Shown here: piece by piece, positions 12,201 through 19,171 of the stretch
Layout: every line of letters begins with the position of its first letter
Numbering within the stretch: position 1 is the first letter of the stretch
NCBI RefSeq assembly: GCF_000003605.2
Contig: NW_003147273.1
Span: 395,832-421,063, forward strand
Origin: Saccoglossus kowalevskii
Lineage: Eukaryota > Hemichordata > Enteropneusta > Harrimaniidae
DNA: 25,232 nucleotides
Direction of reading: 5' to 3'
Made by a program: the position numbers and the translations under genes
Notes under the pieces: model-generated
What the model was told of the DNA's origin: nothing
Seen by the model: the letters and a program-made list of their open reading frames with translations, nothing else
Database searches by the model: none

Positions 12201-15200
12201 GGACTATTAGAGAAAGTACACACTTTGGAACGCACTCTGCAAGCAGCTGAAGTCGACAAGCGTAGCCTGCAAGATAGAATCAACAAACTCACACAAGCTG
12301 AAGCTAAGCTGGAAAACGAGAAGCGACAATTGCGCGAGACTCTAGAGGCATCGGACAACCGTTCTACTCAACTGGAGTTGAAACGCCGTTCATTGGAAGG
12401 TGATCTACAGCGTATGCAGCTCTCTATGAACGACAAAGTAACCGAAAACCAGGTACGAACCATGAACGTGAATGTTCAGTGTAATAGCTATGAACCAGTG
12501 TATAAAATTTAGAAAAACTGGTGTTTTGGTTTAGACAGGTTTATACATGGAGATATGTTTTACTAGTTACAATGCAGGCTCTTTCACACCAAAAACAAGA
12601 TTTACTGTAAGAGAAAAAAATATATAAATCTGTTTCTGGTCCATATGCAAGCATCAGTTTAAAATAGGCCACTTTTTTTCCGTATTTCAAGAAAAATCAA
12701 AAACAAGATGTAAAATGAAAGGAAGAATTGGAACTGTGTACTGGGAAAAAAAATGCATCACCACATCATTTTTTGGTGGATCGAACAATCTGATTGGTCA
12801 TCTGTTTTGTCATGTGACAGGAAGTTAATATTTTTCCCATCATTCATCAGGTATTACAAGACCGTATTGATCACATGGTTCGTCAAATCCAAGACTTGGA
12901 AAGCAAGAACACCTCCTTACAGCTGACAGTTGATCGTTTATCTCTGAGCCTTGCTAAGACCGAAGAAGGAGAAAATGATCTCAAGGATAAGGTTAGTTTA
13001 TCTATACATAAATAATTTGCATAATTCTGTGCTTTATATTATTTTATTTTCGCTAGAATTTATTTATGCTGAAAACCATAAATTGGGTTGACACATGTAA
13101 TTTATGTTAAACATCTGTTAAAAAATTAATAAAAGTTTAATTTTATGTGAAATATGTTGACCTATATGCTCTATTAGATACGCATGTGCTACATGCATCT
13201 CAGAGATTTGTCGATGGTTAAAATAATTCATATTTTGATATTACAGAACATAATGATTCCAATTTATTGCTTCCATGGGAGATGCGTTTCTGAAGAGCAA
13301 ATACACTCTGGTCAAAAATCATTGTAGATATTCAGTCACTTACCAAAGCTGTTGGCAATTTTGTGATCTTCTGTAGATTCTTTCTCAGTTGATTTTACCG
13401 ACTTTATTTTTTTACGGTACAGGTACAATCACTCTCAATGTCCTTGAGTGAGCAAGACATGACTGGAAAAGAAATGCAGGAACGCATTGCCCAGTTACAG
13501 CACGCTTTGACTAGCAGTGAGCACGACCGTAGAGTCTTACAGGAACGTCTTGATGCCGCAAGACAGGCCGCTTCTGAATCCAAGAAACAGAACCATCAAC
13601 TGATGGAGCGCGTACAGTTGTTCCAGGGTGACCAATCTGAGAGCGAAGTACGACGAATGGAATTAGAAGGACAACTCCGTGGTGCTCAGACAGTAAGTTC
13701 CATTTGATCAGTTTTATCCTGAAAGCATGTAACCACTAAATACAAACTGTACTTTTTAACAATATTCTGCTTTTTTCAATACTTTTGCTAAAACTAACCA
13801 GGCTAGTACATCACATTTATTTTATATTCTTGAAGACATTTAGCGGCGAAAAATAAATGTAAAAAATAACAATTCCATATAGACATATATTCAGATTTCT
13901 GATATTTAATGTTGTGTGTTCATTGACTGACTCTCTTTTCTTCCCTCACTAACAGATGATCAAGCAACGACAAGAGGCCGAAGAGGAAGCCATGGCACGT
14001 ATGCACAGACTACAAGAAGAGAAAAGGAACCTCCATGAGCGTGTTACTACCTTGCAGCGTGCATACGCTCATTTAGAAGCTGAGAAACGTGAAATTGAAC
14101 GTGGTGCCGGTAGATTGGAGAAAGATAAGACTGCATTAAAGAAGACACTGGCAAAGGTCAGTATATTTTATTGTTGTTACTTTTTTTTTAAATATAACAA
14201 TATGAATGTAGCTATTTCTTTGCAAGATTGAATATGGAGAGGGAATATGGTAATGTGAAATATTATTTAAATCAATATTTAAAATTTACAGGTTTTACTA
14301 TAAAACAATGGTTTTCTATTTCTGTGTATTTAATTTAGTTGAACAATCACTAAAAAAAAAAATTTGAAATTGTTCGCAAAATTTTTGCTGTGAAAATGGT
14401 CAATGTGGGTCATGAGTTTGTTAATATTTAGAATTTACTAATTTGTTGTATCTTTTTATTTATTTTCTCATCTAAGGTTGAGAATGAAAAGATTCGTAGT
14501 GAGGAGGAAGCTCTGAGAGCTTCGGCTGATAGAGGGGCATTTGATAGATCCTTGTCAACCTTGGAAACTGAAAACAACGAAATGCAGCGACAGATCCAAG
14601 CTATGCAGGCCACATTAGCTGAAACTGAACAACAACATGCTCAAAGGTACTTTTAATATGATATAATCCTCTCCATGTACTGTTACAATCTTAATACTAA
14701 CCACCGTTTGTGTTGCAATCCAGAAATTACTGTAAAATACTTTATTTTAGCTAGAATTAATTTTCGCTCAAGTTTAATGTTAAATATAGAAAAAGAGGTA
14801 TGTTCACTGGATTTCATTTTCACTGAATCCATTCCTTCAGCGAAAATAAATTCTAAGTGAAAATAAAGTATTCTACAGTAGTTCAAACCACAAAGTCGTG
14901 AGTGTGATGAATGTAGTTCTATTTGAAAATTCCACACAAGATAAAAAATCAAAGTCTAAAAGTATATTTACTCATGATCTAAATACAATTTAAGTAACAA
15001 GAAATTCATTTTGAGGAAACAAAAATCACTGGAAACATCTCTCTCATTGACACGACACATTTCCAATGCACAGAGCCATTTTGGCAATATTTGCCTCAAG
15101 CTAGGGTGCCATCATTATGACCTAGAGAATTTGACCTTTTTGGCTCCCTAGATCACTCATTTTAAAGCCAACATTGCGTTTTATCACCCTAACAGCACAG

Positions 15201-17228
15201 CAAAATCTGTGTATGTGTATGTGCATGTTGCTGACTGAAACATGGTGATAGCTATAGTACATTCTTAGTTATTAGTGCAAGTAGTTGGTATTGGGGGGTC
15301 AGTGGTTTGTGGTGTCCTGCGTAAAGTTGTATATAATAAGAGGGGTAGCTGGTACAGTTTTACAGGAAATAAAAAGGGCTTTTTACAATTTACCGTACAA
15401 GGAAAATTGAATTTTGCAGTGAATTGTGTCATCTAGGCGTTTTACAGTTTTGAAAATGTAATTTCCCTGGATTATTCTTTGCAACCTTTTTTATTTGGAT
15501 GTAAATTCTTGTACGTACCGAGAAAAATGACTCATTTTTACAGTGTACGAAACAAATATTTGATTGATTACGTTGTACGAACAAAAAAAATTGCAATTAC
15601 ATTGAACAAAAATAACCCTTGTCCCCCCTCTAATAAGGGGCATGTTATACATTAAGTTAAAGTTGATACAATATAGAAGTGATTTACATTAGTAGTAAGG
15701 CTACGGAACACCACAGACAAAATACATTCTTACACACAATAATGATGTCTTCTGGAATCTTATTTTATCTCAGTTTATTCGAGTTCAGGTGCAGTTATGA
15801 CTTTGTTTGTTGTCTACTCAATCTATTAATTTTGTCAATTATTTTAAGTTATGAACCATTTTTTTTAATTGTGTTTCTTTCCAGATTGATTGATCTGACC
15901 ACCCGTCACCGTCAGGAAGCCGGTATGGAAGTTGAACGTCTGAAGACTTCACAGATTCAAGCCGAAAGAACTCTAGAAGCACGCGAGCGGGCTCACAGAC
16001 AACGTGTCAAGGGGCTTGAAGAACAGATCAACACGCTGAAAGATCAGTTGTCGCAAGAGATCCGCAAACGCCAACAGTTCATCTCTCGTAGCGGCCGTGC
16101 TAGCGATGACATCCGTGATCTGAGATCTATCCTGAGTAAGTCCTAAAGAACTGGAAAGAGTTTTCTTAACGGAAAAAGATGAATAGTCTAACACGTAATA
16201 CAAATTGTACTTGCAGCGAGGATATTGGGATAACGAATATTGAATCATTTAAAAACCTGCTTAACATTCTTTTCTATCTACTTTTTTTTCAACTTATTAT
16301 AACTTATTTTTTTTATTTCAATTTTTCTTGAATTGCTAATTAACCGACTGCGTGCTTTTTCGTCACTTTCTTCATGCAGATGATTCTTTGAACACTGTTG
16401 CTCGCGACCCTTCTCTTGACCCCGTGCTGCTGGAACACGAAACCAGGAAGTTGGACGAATCACTCGGGTACATGACTGGACACTCTCCACCGACCAGTTT
16501 GTCATCAAGTCCATCTTTGAAACGCCGTACAAGAAGTAGTTCCCCAATGCGTCTCGGCCGTACACAATCCACTCCACTATCAGGTACTAAATACTACTAC
16601 AACTGAAATAATAAAATAATATCAACTTATAAAACTCAGTATCTGTGGATATAATTGACTAAATTAGTAGCAGCAAGTTTCATTTTTACATAATTCACAT
16701 AAATCTCCTAATTTGGAAGATTTTAGTACGCTAATATTCTGAAACATTTATTCTTGAATATAAAGTTTTTTGCAAGTCTTGTTTTTTTGCAAGTAATTGG
16801 CTTCTTCAAATGTTACTGAATATGTATAATTTGTGGATGAAATTATACGAATCTATCAGGAATAAAAAGTCATTGCGTAATTACCTTACAAGGTTCATTA
16901 ACACTTGATGGAATTTATTGAGATTCTTAAAGGGTCATATGCTGCATTTTAGCAAATTTGGTTTTGTATTGCGGTATATGGGAAAACAAATTCACAGTTG
17001 TTCCCCGTGAACATATTGTCACTTGATTTTGCTGCATCTTCAGACATTTCATCTTTTAGCTCTAATACTTGCTAATATTTTTTCATATTCACTGATATCA
17101 TTATTCATCATTTCTGCTTACGGTAATCATTCTTGCGTCTTTCCTTTTTAACAGGTGTCAAATCACCCCACGGCAGAAGAACAATAACCAGTCCTATCCC
17201 ACTTTCCTCTCGTTCGCGCAAGTACTAG
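13..17228 (+). CDS. CROCC: Rootletin (ciliary rootlet coiled-coil protein), C-terminal ~1370 residues, 22 exons
   Basis: Rootletin polymerises into the striated rootlet that anchors cilia at the basal body and also forms linkers between centrioles. The chained exons are 13-243, 909-1080, 2009-2150, 3517-3686, 4461-4640, 5812-5946, 7915-7976, 8303-8478, 9090-9275, 9623-9741, 9868-9993, 10284-10563, 10698-10853, 11511-11713, 11988-12452, 12851-12991, 13423-13692, 13956-14156, 14477-14646, 15885-16135, 16380-16583 and 17155-17228 (TAG stop). All junctions use GT..AG and phases match throughout. The translation is almost continuous heptad-rich coiled coil. It contains stretches I recognise from vertebrate rootletin, such as ERTLEARERAHRQRVKGLEE, DRRVLQERLDAARQA, LEAEKREIERGAGRLEKD and DPETVRIALRDFAQQL. 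Vertebrate rootletin is about 2000 residues, so the N-terminal third is upstream of the window. The paralogue CEP250 (C-Nap1) is the alternative, but the C-terminal block is rootletin-like. Homology is from memory; exon joins are read from the sequence. Confidence 0.9.
305..508. mobile_element. TA-flanked MITE (CTGTA family), 204 bp, intron 1
   Basis: The ends are imperfect inverted repeats of about 45 bp. The left end reads TACTGTAAATAGATTAATTG; the right end, reversed, reads TACTGTAAAATGACTAATTT. Both then continue with CAC(T/A)GGGTTT and TTTCGCT-like sequence. The terminal TA at both ends fits the Tc1/mariner target duplication. A second internal inverted pair (327-343 with 371-387, CACTGGGTTTTAATTT) makes a strong hairpin. 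No transposase is present. Confidence 0.65.
598..675. repeat. Two tandem 39-bp units, intron 1
   Basis: Units 598-636 and 637-675 both read ACTTGGCCACCCC..GCAAAAGTAATGG..CATCCCTAC and differ at two positions. A purine-rich GAGGAG stretch (about 535-560) lies just upstream. Confidence 0.85.
909..1080 (+). CDS. CROCC: Rootletin exon 2, coiled coil
   Basis: Reads RTKNALAEELLQTRREVERQ and continues to ENRSQSE before the donor gag|gtgagc. The obvious acceptor tttag at 903 is out of phase with exon 1. The aag at 906-908 keeps the frame by completing an AGC serine codon, so the start at 909 is chosen on phase. Confidence 0.8.
1081..2008 (+). other. Intron 2, no feature seen
   Basis: AT-rich. An open frame from 1721 runs into exon 3 but codes an AT-driven hydrophobic string with no coiled-coil character, so it is not called. 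Confidence 0.6.
2009..2150 (+). CDS. CROCC: Rootletin exon 3, coiled coil
   Basis: Acceptor cctgcag ends at 2008 and donor g|gtgagt begins at 2151. Translation begins VIASQKSDKEALEGALYESQ and ends with AKEALN plus one base. That base joins the tt of exon 4 to make a valine codon. An open frame extends upstream to 1721, but it is AT-rich and hydrophobic and is not supported as coding. Confidence 0.88.
2151..3516 (+). other. Intron 3, no feature seen
   Basis: 1.37 kb of AT-rich sequence between well-matched splice sites. Short open frames on both strands near 3.07-3.65 kb look random. I see no repeats or RNA genes. Confidence 0.6.
3517..3686 (+). CDS. CROCC: Rootletin exon 4, coiled coil
   Basis: Acceptor atgcag at 3516 and donor agg|gtaagt at 3687. 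It reads DLARVRKEMEIEITKRDRDL, then charged heptads to ERLTGER. Phase enters at 1 and leaves at 0. Confidence 0.88.
3811..4055 (-). mobile_element. TTAA-flanked piggyBac-like MITE, 245 bp, intron 4 (copy D1)
   Basis: The ends are TTAACATTTTCACCACCA and, reversed, TTAACCTTTTCACCACCAC, which is a near-perfect terminal inverted repeat bounded by TTAA on each side. TTAA target duplication is the hallmark of piggyBac elements. It is too short to encode a transposase. A degraded relative lies inverted at 22127-22315. Confidence 0.65.
4461..4640 (+). CDS. CROCC: Rootletin exon 5, coiled coil
   Basis: Exactly 60 codons between a T-run acceptor (ttttttag) and donor cag|gtaaac. It reads DSQRLAMESEREEAVTRLTA and ends AENDKQQ. 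It is symmetrical at phase 0, so skipping it would keep the frame. Confidence 0.9.
4641..5811 (+). other. Intron 5, no feature seen
   Basis: 1.17 kb. Open frames on opposite strands at 5063-5305 and 5020-5262 overlap, lack family resemblance and are not called. Confidence 0.55.
5812..5946 (+). CDS. CROCC: Rootletin exon 6, coiled coil
   Basis: Forty-five codons between tttttaacag and aag|gtaaga. It reads ALSIAQQEKNQLQEKLNNAQ and ends SKAETDK, with phase 0 at both ends. Confidence 0.9.
5947..7914 (+). other. Intron 6, longest intron, pyrimidine tract
   Basis: 1.97 kb, AT-rich. It holds a run of about 20 T followed by a C/T-rich stretch (7262-7335) on the plus strand. A 98-codon frame at 6751-7047 opens with GTG and has hydrophobic, AT-driven content; it is not called. 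Confidence 0.55.
7915..7976 (+). CDS. CROCC: Rootletin exon 7, short coiled-coil exon
   Basis: Only 62 bp: TTINATQCELKDVRARFEDS plus aa, with donor aa|gtaagt. The split codon is completed by the first base of exon 8 to give Asn. It follows the longest intron of the window (about 1.97 kb). Confidence 0.87.
8065..8262 (-). repeat. Dispersed repeat R, copy R1, introns 7
   Basis: Read in reverse, this stretch matches 20605-20818 in order: CTAC(A/G)TG..AACATATATAAATTT, GTTGTTCAGGAT, GTTGAGTTTGTG.TGTTTTCT, GTTTTCACCA, CACCGGCGTTCCACAGCAG-like and TGTGACGTAG(C/T)TCC. It ends in a homopolymer run of nine G on the plus strand. It fills most of the 326-bp intron between exons 7 and 8. Confidence 0.7.
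8303..8478 (+). CDS. CROCC: Rootletin exon 8, coiled coil
   Basis: Acceptor cttttccag at 8302 and donor g|gtatgt at 8479. It reads ICHEKEIKELNNQIKELIKQ and ends EAHRRIRE plus one base, which with the gt of exon 9 makes Gly. Confidence 0.9.
8738..9091 (+). CDS. Candidate alternative first coding exon: Ser/Arg-rich 118-residue head fused to exon 9
   Basis: An ATG at 8738 has A at -3 and an in-frame TGA twelve bases upstream at 8726. It opens a frame that continues with no stop for 117 codons and enters exon 9 in its proper frame. The stretch is visibly richer in GC than the flanking intron and is extremely Ser-rich. It begins MSTQSTLLSCSSKRSSDKAW, and later holds SYSRSASATRSRAHSYD and SSYKSDGLSTSYKASERS. 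Such an unstructured, phosphorylatable head before a coiled coil resembles intermediate-filament heads; that is analogy only. With the downstream exons it would give a product of about 1065 residues. A chance open frame or a retained-intron form is possible; a +1-frame ORF also spans 8709-9071. Confidence 0.5.
9090..9275 (+). CDS. CROCC: Rootletin exon 9, coiled coil; also downstream part of an alternative first exon
   Basis: Acceptor tgatgcag at 9089 and donor g|gtaaga at 9276. It reads DENREMLRKEIMDIKRICND to NQKIA plus one base. The reading frame stays open upstream through the acceptor to an ATG at 8738, and the acceptor G gives the same Gly codon whether spliced or read through. Confidence 0.9.
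9321..9439. mobile_element. GGTCACA-type MITE-like inverted repeat, 119 bp, intron 9
   Basis: Left end GGTCACATGTTCTTGAACTT and right end, reversed, GGTCACACATCCTGGAATTT. Pairing continues through TTTCT..GAGACA for about 30 bp with mismatches. It lies wholly in the 347-bp intron 9. The superfamily cannot be assigned. Confidence 0.5.
9623..9741 (+). CDS. CROCC: Rootletin exon 10, coiled coil
   Basis: Acceptor gtacgcag at 9622 and donor cag|gtaggc at 9742. It reads LEESKASVQKEASDLRCSLR and ends ELQDTRRQ at phase 0. Confidence 0.88.
9868..9993 (+). CDS. CROCC: Rootletin exon 11, coiled coil
   Basis: Forty-two codons after a 126-bp intron. It reads VKLLEADRAKKGKEINDLQA and ends NFGLKQK at donor aag|gtaaag, phase 0 on both sides. 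Confidence 0.9.
10284..10563 (+). CDS. CROCC: Rootletin exon 12, coiled coil
   Basis: Acceptor cttcgacag and donor g|gtgagt. It reads LVETETNRDGARKEAQHLAR through regular heptads to GLEGHLAQTE plus one base. An upstream in-frame ATG at 10248 (MADWCSVLSLRQ) lies in the intron and is treated as chance. Confidence 0.92.
10698..10853 (+). CDS. CROCC: Rootletin exon 13: end of coil and first half of Ser/Pro/Arg linker
   Basis: It starts with helical AKREVEFKLGSLHSTLRRTL, a stretch that matches the vertebrate rootletin LHSTLRRTLG-type sequence as I remember it. It then breaks into a linker with RSPSP, RSQSPRRRARSP and similar SP motifs. These would be proline-directed kinase sites. Acceptor ttcatag at 10697; donor g|gtaaaa at 10854. 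Confidence 0.92.
10854..11510 (+). other. Intron 13, inside the Ser/Pro linker
   Basis: 657 bp of AT-rich sequence between the two linker exons. A near-palindrome (AATTACTGTATATAGTAATT, about 11183-11202) is the only structure noticed. The last 100 bp are C/T-rich as expected before an acceptor. Confidence 0.5.
11511..11713 (+). CDS. CROCC: Rootletin exon 14: second half of linker and restart of the coil
   Basis: The first part is low-complexity (Thr run, then GSPIPRTGSPERSRSPLRSM). The second part, from ADIDPETVRIALRDFAQQLK, matches the vertebrate block DLDPEAVRGALREFLQEL. The donor is unusual: aaa|gtctgt at 11714, which is needed to meet exon 15 at phase 0 (EREK|DESIS). No better GT is in phase nearby. 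Confidence 0.88.
11988..12452 (+). CDS. CROCC: Rootletin exon 15, longest coding exon, coiled coil
   Basis: 155 codons from DESISKVRSLQEEIREMEEE to NDKVTENQ, with no stop and strong conservation to vertebrate rootletin (GRLSSAQTALMLQEE, RNERERRGLLEKV, KRRSLEGDLQR). Acceptor tctttag; donor cag|gtacga. Phase 0 on both sides. Confidence 0.95.
12851..12991 (+). CDS. CROCC: Rootletin exon 16, coiled coil
   Basis: Forty-seven codons: VLQDRIDHMVRQIQDLESKN, then LQLTVDRLSLSLAKTEEGEN and DLKDK. This parallels the vertebrate ALQDRVDSLQRQ ... LQLTVERL block. Donor aag|gttagt. Confidence 0.94.
13045..13073 (-). repeat. Fragment of CTGTA-family MITE arm
   Basis: TTATTTTCGCTAGAATTTAT followed by TATGCTGAA closely matches the arm of the 14728-14880 element read from its right end. 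No partner arm is found nearby. Confidence 0.45.
13423..13692 (+). CDS. CROCC: Rootletin exon 17, coiled coil
   Basis: Ninety codons beginning VQSLSMSLSEQDMTGKEMQE and including SSEHDRRVLQERLDAARQAA, one of the most conserved rootletin stretches (vertebrate ACEHDRQVLQERLDAARQA). Donor aca|gtaagt, phase 0. Confidence 0.95.
13956..14156 (+). CDS. CROCC: Rootletin exon 18, coiled coil
   Basis: Sixty-seven codons starting MIKQRQEAEEEAMARMHRLQ and containing AHLEAEKREIERGAGRLEKD, which mirrors vertebrate AQLEAEKREVERSALRLEKD. Donor aag|gtcagt; phase 0. Confidence 0.95.
14477..14646 (+). CDS. CROCC: Rootletin exon 19, coiled coil
   Basis: Acceptor atctaag at 14476. It reads VENEKIRSEEEALRASADRG, then FDRSLSTLETENNEMQRQIQ, ending at an Arg codon split by donor ag|gtactt. 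The vertebrate equivalent is KVEREKLRSHEDTVRL ... GRLDRTLT. Confidence 0.93.
14728..14880. mobile_element. TA-flanked MITE (CTGTA family), 153 bp, intron 19
   Basis: Left arm TACTGTAAAATACTTTATTT, then AGAATTAATTTTCGCT. The right arm, reversed, is TACTGTAGAATACTTTATTT, then AGAATTTATTTTCGCT. Arms of about 42 bp pair with few mismatches around a 70-bp centre, giving a foldback structure with TA at both ends. The terminal bases match the 305-508 element. Confidence 0.75.
15101..15151. repeat. Short inverted repeat in intron 19
   Basis: CTAGGGTGCC (15101-15110) pairs with GGCTCCCTAG (15142-15151) with one mismatch. It could be the ends of a very small element or chance. Confidence 0.25.
15661..15761 (-). 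repeat. Dispersed repeat, copy A (101 bp), intron 19
   Basis: The reverse complement of these 101 bases is identical, base for base by eye, to 18957-19057. Beyond the match, copy A resumes similarity (TTAACTTAAT.TAT) after lacking about 32 bases that copy B has, so the homologous unit is longer than the identical block. Confidence 0.85.
15885..16135 (+). CDS. CROCC: Rootletin exon 20: end of coiled coil, start of tail
   Basis: Acceptor tttccag at 15884. It contains QAERTLEARERAHRQRVKGL and EEQINTLKDQLSQEIRKRQQ, nearly identical to the vertebrate C-terminus. It then enters a tail (SRSGRASDDIRDLRSILS). Donor a|gtaagt at 16136. If this intron is retained the frame ends after two more codons at TAA 16144-16146, giving an end position similar to the vertebrate protein. 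Confidence 0.95.
16380..16583 (+). CDS. CROCC: Rootletin exon 21: Ser/Pro/Arg-rich C-terminal tail
   Basis: Acceptor catgcag at 16379 and donor g|gtacta at 16584; the split Asn and Gly codons fit on both sides. An acidic helix-like stretch (DPVLLEHETRKLDESLGYMT) is followed by HSPPTSLSSSPSLKRRTRSS and SPMRLGRTQSTPLS. The tail is longer than the short end of vertebrate rootletin that I remember. Confidence 0.88.
16584..17154 (+). other. Intron 21, last intron
   Basis: 571 bp, AT-rich, ending in a good pyrimidine tract and acceptor. No other structure recognised. Confidence 0.5.
17155..17228 (+). CDS. CROCC: Rootletin exon 22: terminal coding exon with TAG stop
   Basis: Acceptor tttttaacag at 17154. 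The frame set by exon 21 gives VKSPHGRRTITSPIPLSSRS, then RKY and TAG at 17226-17228. It continues the basic SP-rich tail. Confidence 0.9.
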
Positions 17229-18392
17229 GAATCCACCTTTTAAGCTAAAGATCATATTGGTGCTGTTTTCTAATGACCACCCGTTCAAAAAAAAGCTGCA
17301 AGGTTAAGTTATTGTCCACCTGTTGTACTGAAATATATAAACCATTGGTTGCCCCTGGGTGGATGAATTTTTTTTTTTTTTATTTGGGTGATTTTTTTTA
17401 TCATTTCGATATTATTAGTTTACTTGACCGCTTCATGATTGGTCTGTATTTTGGAAGCGATGTTAATTTCACTAGAGGAAATTTGAATTTCGTTAAAATG
17501 CTGAAATACAATCTATGAATGTTGGCGGAAAGTTCAGATTGATTCTGACAGGAATTTCAATAAGCTTTCCAGTATTACAGAACAGTATTACCTAATCTTC
17601 CCAGCATTCTTTAGTTACTTCTTTATTCAAGACCTGGTTTGGCGTTTTACGTGTTTTTTTATGGGACACTATGTTCTTATGCCTGTTGACTGGTCCCTTC
17701 CACCCCTATTGCTTTGTCAATGGTACATTCCATCCATTATAATCACTTGACATTCACACCAAGGTATGGGAGTGGGACGGAACCTTTTTCTGTGTGTTCT
17801 TTTTTTTTTTATTTTAATCCTGTTTACAGTTTTTTTAGTGATGTGTTATTAATTATATTAATTCTTGTTGAGAAACCTGGTGTTTCGGAACCCGATTTGA
17901 GGCATGGCTTTACTTATTGTATCTAGCAAAATTGTACTGTAATATTTTGTGAAAATTTAGATTTTATTTCTAATATAACCCAGTTACATATTTTTTTAGT
18001 AGTTTGTAGAAATGGATGAGAATGTAATTAACCACTAGTGCTTTCCGGATGGATTGACAGTGGATTTATTTTATCCTAAAAGACCAAAGTTCTACATATC
18101 CTGTACACTCTGTAAATTGTTTTTAACAACTATTATTATATTAAGCAATAGTAATGTGATTAATTAATTGATTCCAATGATTCTGCAAACTTGCATATTG
18201 GAACAAACTTCAGGAATTGTGGATGCTGTGGAGCGTTTCCCAGACAACCACCTCGAAGAGCTTAAAATGTAAATCTTGAAATTTCTGTTATCACAGAGAA
18301 ATATTCCCTTCTATTTTGTTCCTATTTGCAGTGGTATGCATTCCGTATTTCGATATGTGTATATTTGTATAGTTAGTGCGAACATATTAACC

Positions 18393-18398
18393 AATAAA
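18393..18398 (+). promoter_or_regulatory. Candidate poly(A) signal AATAAA
   Basis: AATAAA in the 3' UTR, 1165 bp after the stop. It is flanked by AACCAAT and ATTGGTT (18389-18405), which could pair and leave only AAA in the loop, so its accessibility may be reduced. Confidence 0.4.
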
Positions 18399-18473
18399 AT
18401 TGGTTTCAAATTAAATTAATTGAAAAAGAATCGAATGTAATTAGATTTGTATCATAATGCCGTCCAGATGCAG

Positions 18474-18479
18474 AATAAA
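18474..18479 (+). promoter_or_regulatory. Candidate poly(A) signal AATAAA
   Basis: AATAAA in an AT-rich context, about 80 bp after the previous hexamer, with TTTTTCC-type downstream sequence near 18516. Confidence 0.45.
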
Positions 18480-18956
18480 GAGTAAAATTATTAAAAGACG
18501 TAATTAATTGAACCATTTTTCCCCACAAATTATGATAATAATTAATTTAGTGATTTTACTTTTCTAAATTGAGATGTAAGATCTTTCTGTAAATGACATT
18601 GTAAATAAGACCACAATTTCCAACTAGACTGGTTTTCTGTATAGAACTGCAGCCGAAACGTTTGTGATGATAATTTTGTACAGTAAAGTCTTATAAGGCA
18701 CGGATTTGTCAGAGTGCTGAAAGACTTGGAAAGATGTGTATAGATATGTTTAGCCCACCAACCCAGCAGTTGTAACCCTATATGGGTTAATCTATTCTAC
18801 AGGGGGTGGACAGGTTTGATATAGATGGGCTGAGAGTAACAATATGGTTATTATTGTATGTTTCGTGTTCATAGAAGATCCAGTTTACAATGTGATCACA
18901 TTTAGGTAATGTGTATTTTTAAAACAAAAAAAAATGAAAGAAAGTTTTTATCATAC

Positions 18957-19057
18957 AAGATTCCAGAAGACATCATTATTGTGTGTAAGAATGTATTTTG
19001 TCTGTGGTGTTCCGTAGCCTTACTACTAATGTAAATCACTTCTATATTGTATCAACT
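18957..19057 (+). repeat. Dispersed repeat, copy B (101 bp), 3' flank
   Basis: Starts AAGATTCCAGAAGACATCAT and ends CTATATTGTATCAACT. It is identical to copy A inverted and is followed directly by the distal AATAAA. Similarity to copy C continues downstream (ATCAACTTTGACA, then ATTTC and GAAATACT) to about 19170. Confidence 0.85.
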
Positions 19058-19065
19058 CAAATTGA

Positions 19066-19071
19066 AATAAA
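19066..19071 (+). promoter_or_regulatory. Candidate distal poly(A) signal AATAAA
   Basis: AATAAAAAATGCACT followed by a GT/T-rich stretch (gtttgctttt), which is a good cleavage-site layout. It lies just after repeat copy B, and the third copy (C) carries the same hexamer at 21564-21569, so the signal may belong to the repeat. Confidence 0.45.
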
Positions 19072-19171
19072 AAATGCACTGTTTGCTTTTAACTTAATTT
19101 ATGTTTCAATGTCCCATTATTATCAACTTTGACACCATTTCAATTCTTACGAAATACTATCATTATTTTAT

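Larger units (their letters stand above)
12453..13422 (+). other. Introns 15 and 16 around exon 16
   Basis: Intron 15 (12453-12850) shows nothing beyond A/T runs. Intron 16 (12992-13422) holds a single-arm fragment of the CTGTA MITE family near 13045-13073 (TTATTTTCGCTAGAATTTAT). Confidence 0.5.
17229..19090 (+). other. CROCC: Rootletin 3' UTR and proximal 3' flank
   Basis: AT- and T-rich sequence following the stop, with no long open frame of coding character. The end is not visible directly. Three AATAAA hexamers (18393, 18474, 19066) bracket likely cleavage sites, so the UTR is about 1.2 to 1.9 kb. The distal hexamer is inside a repeat copy. Confidence 0.6.

Noticed and set aside
15679-15884. 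Open frame extending exon 20 upstream
   Set aside because: It runs through repeat copy A and a T-rich acceptor region; the protein is not rootletin-like.
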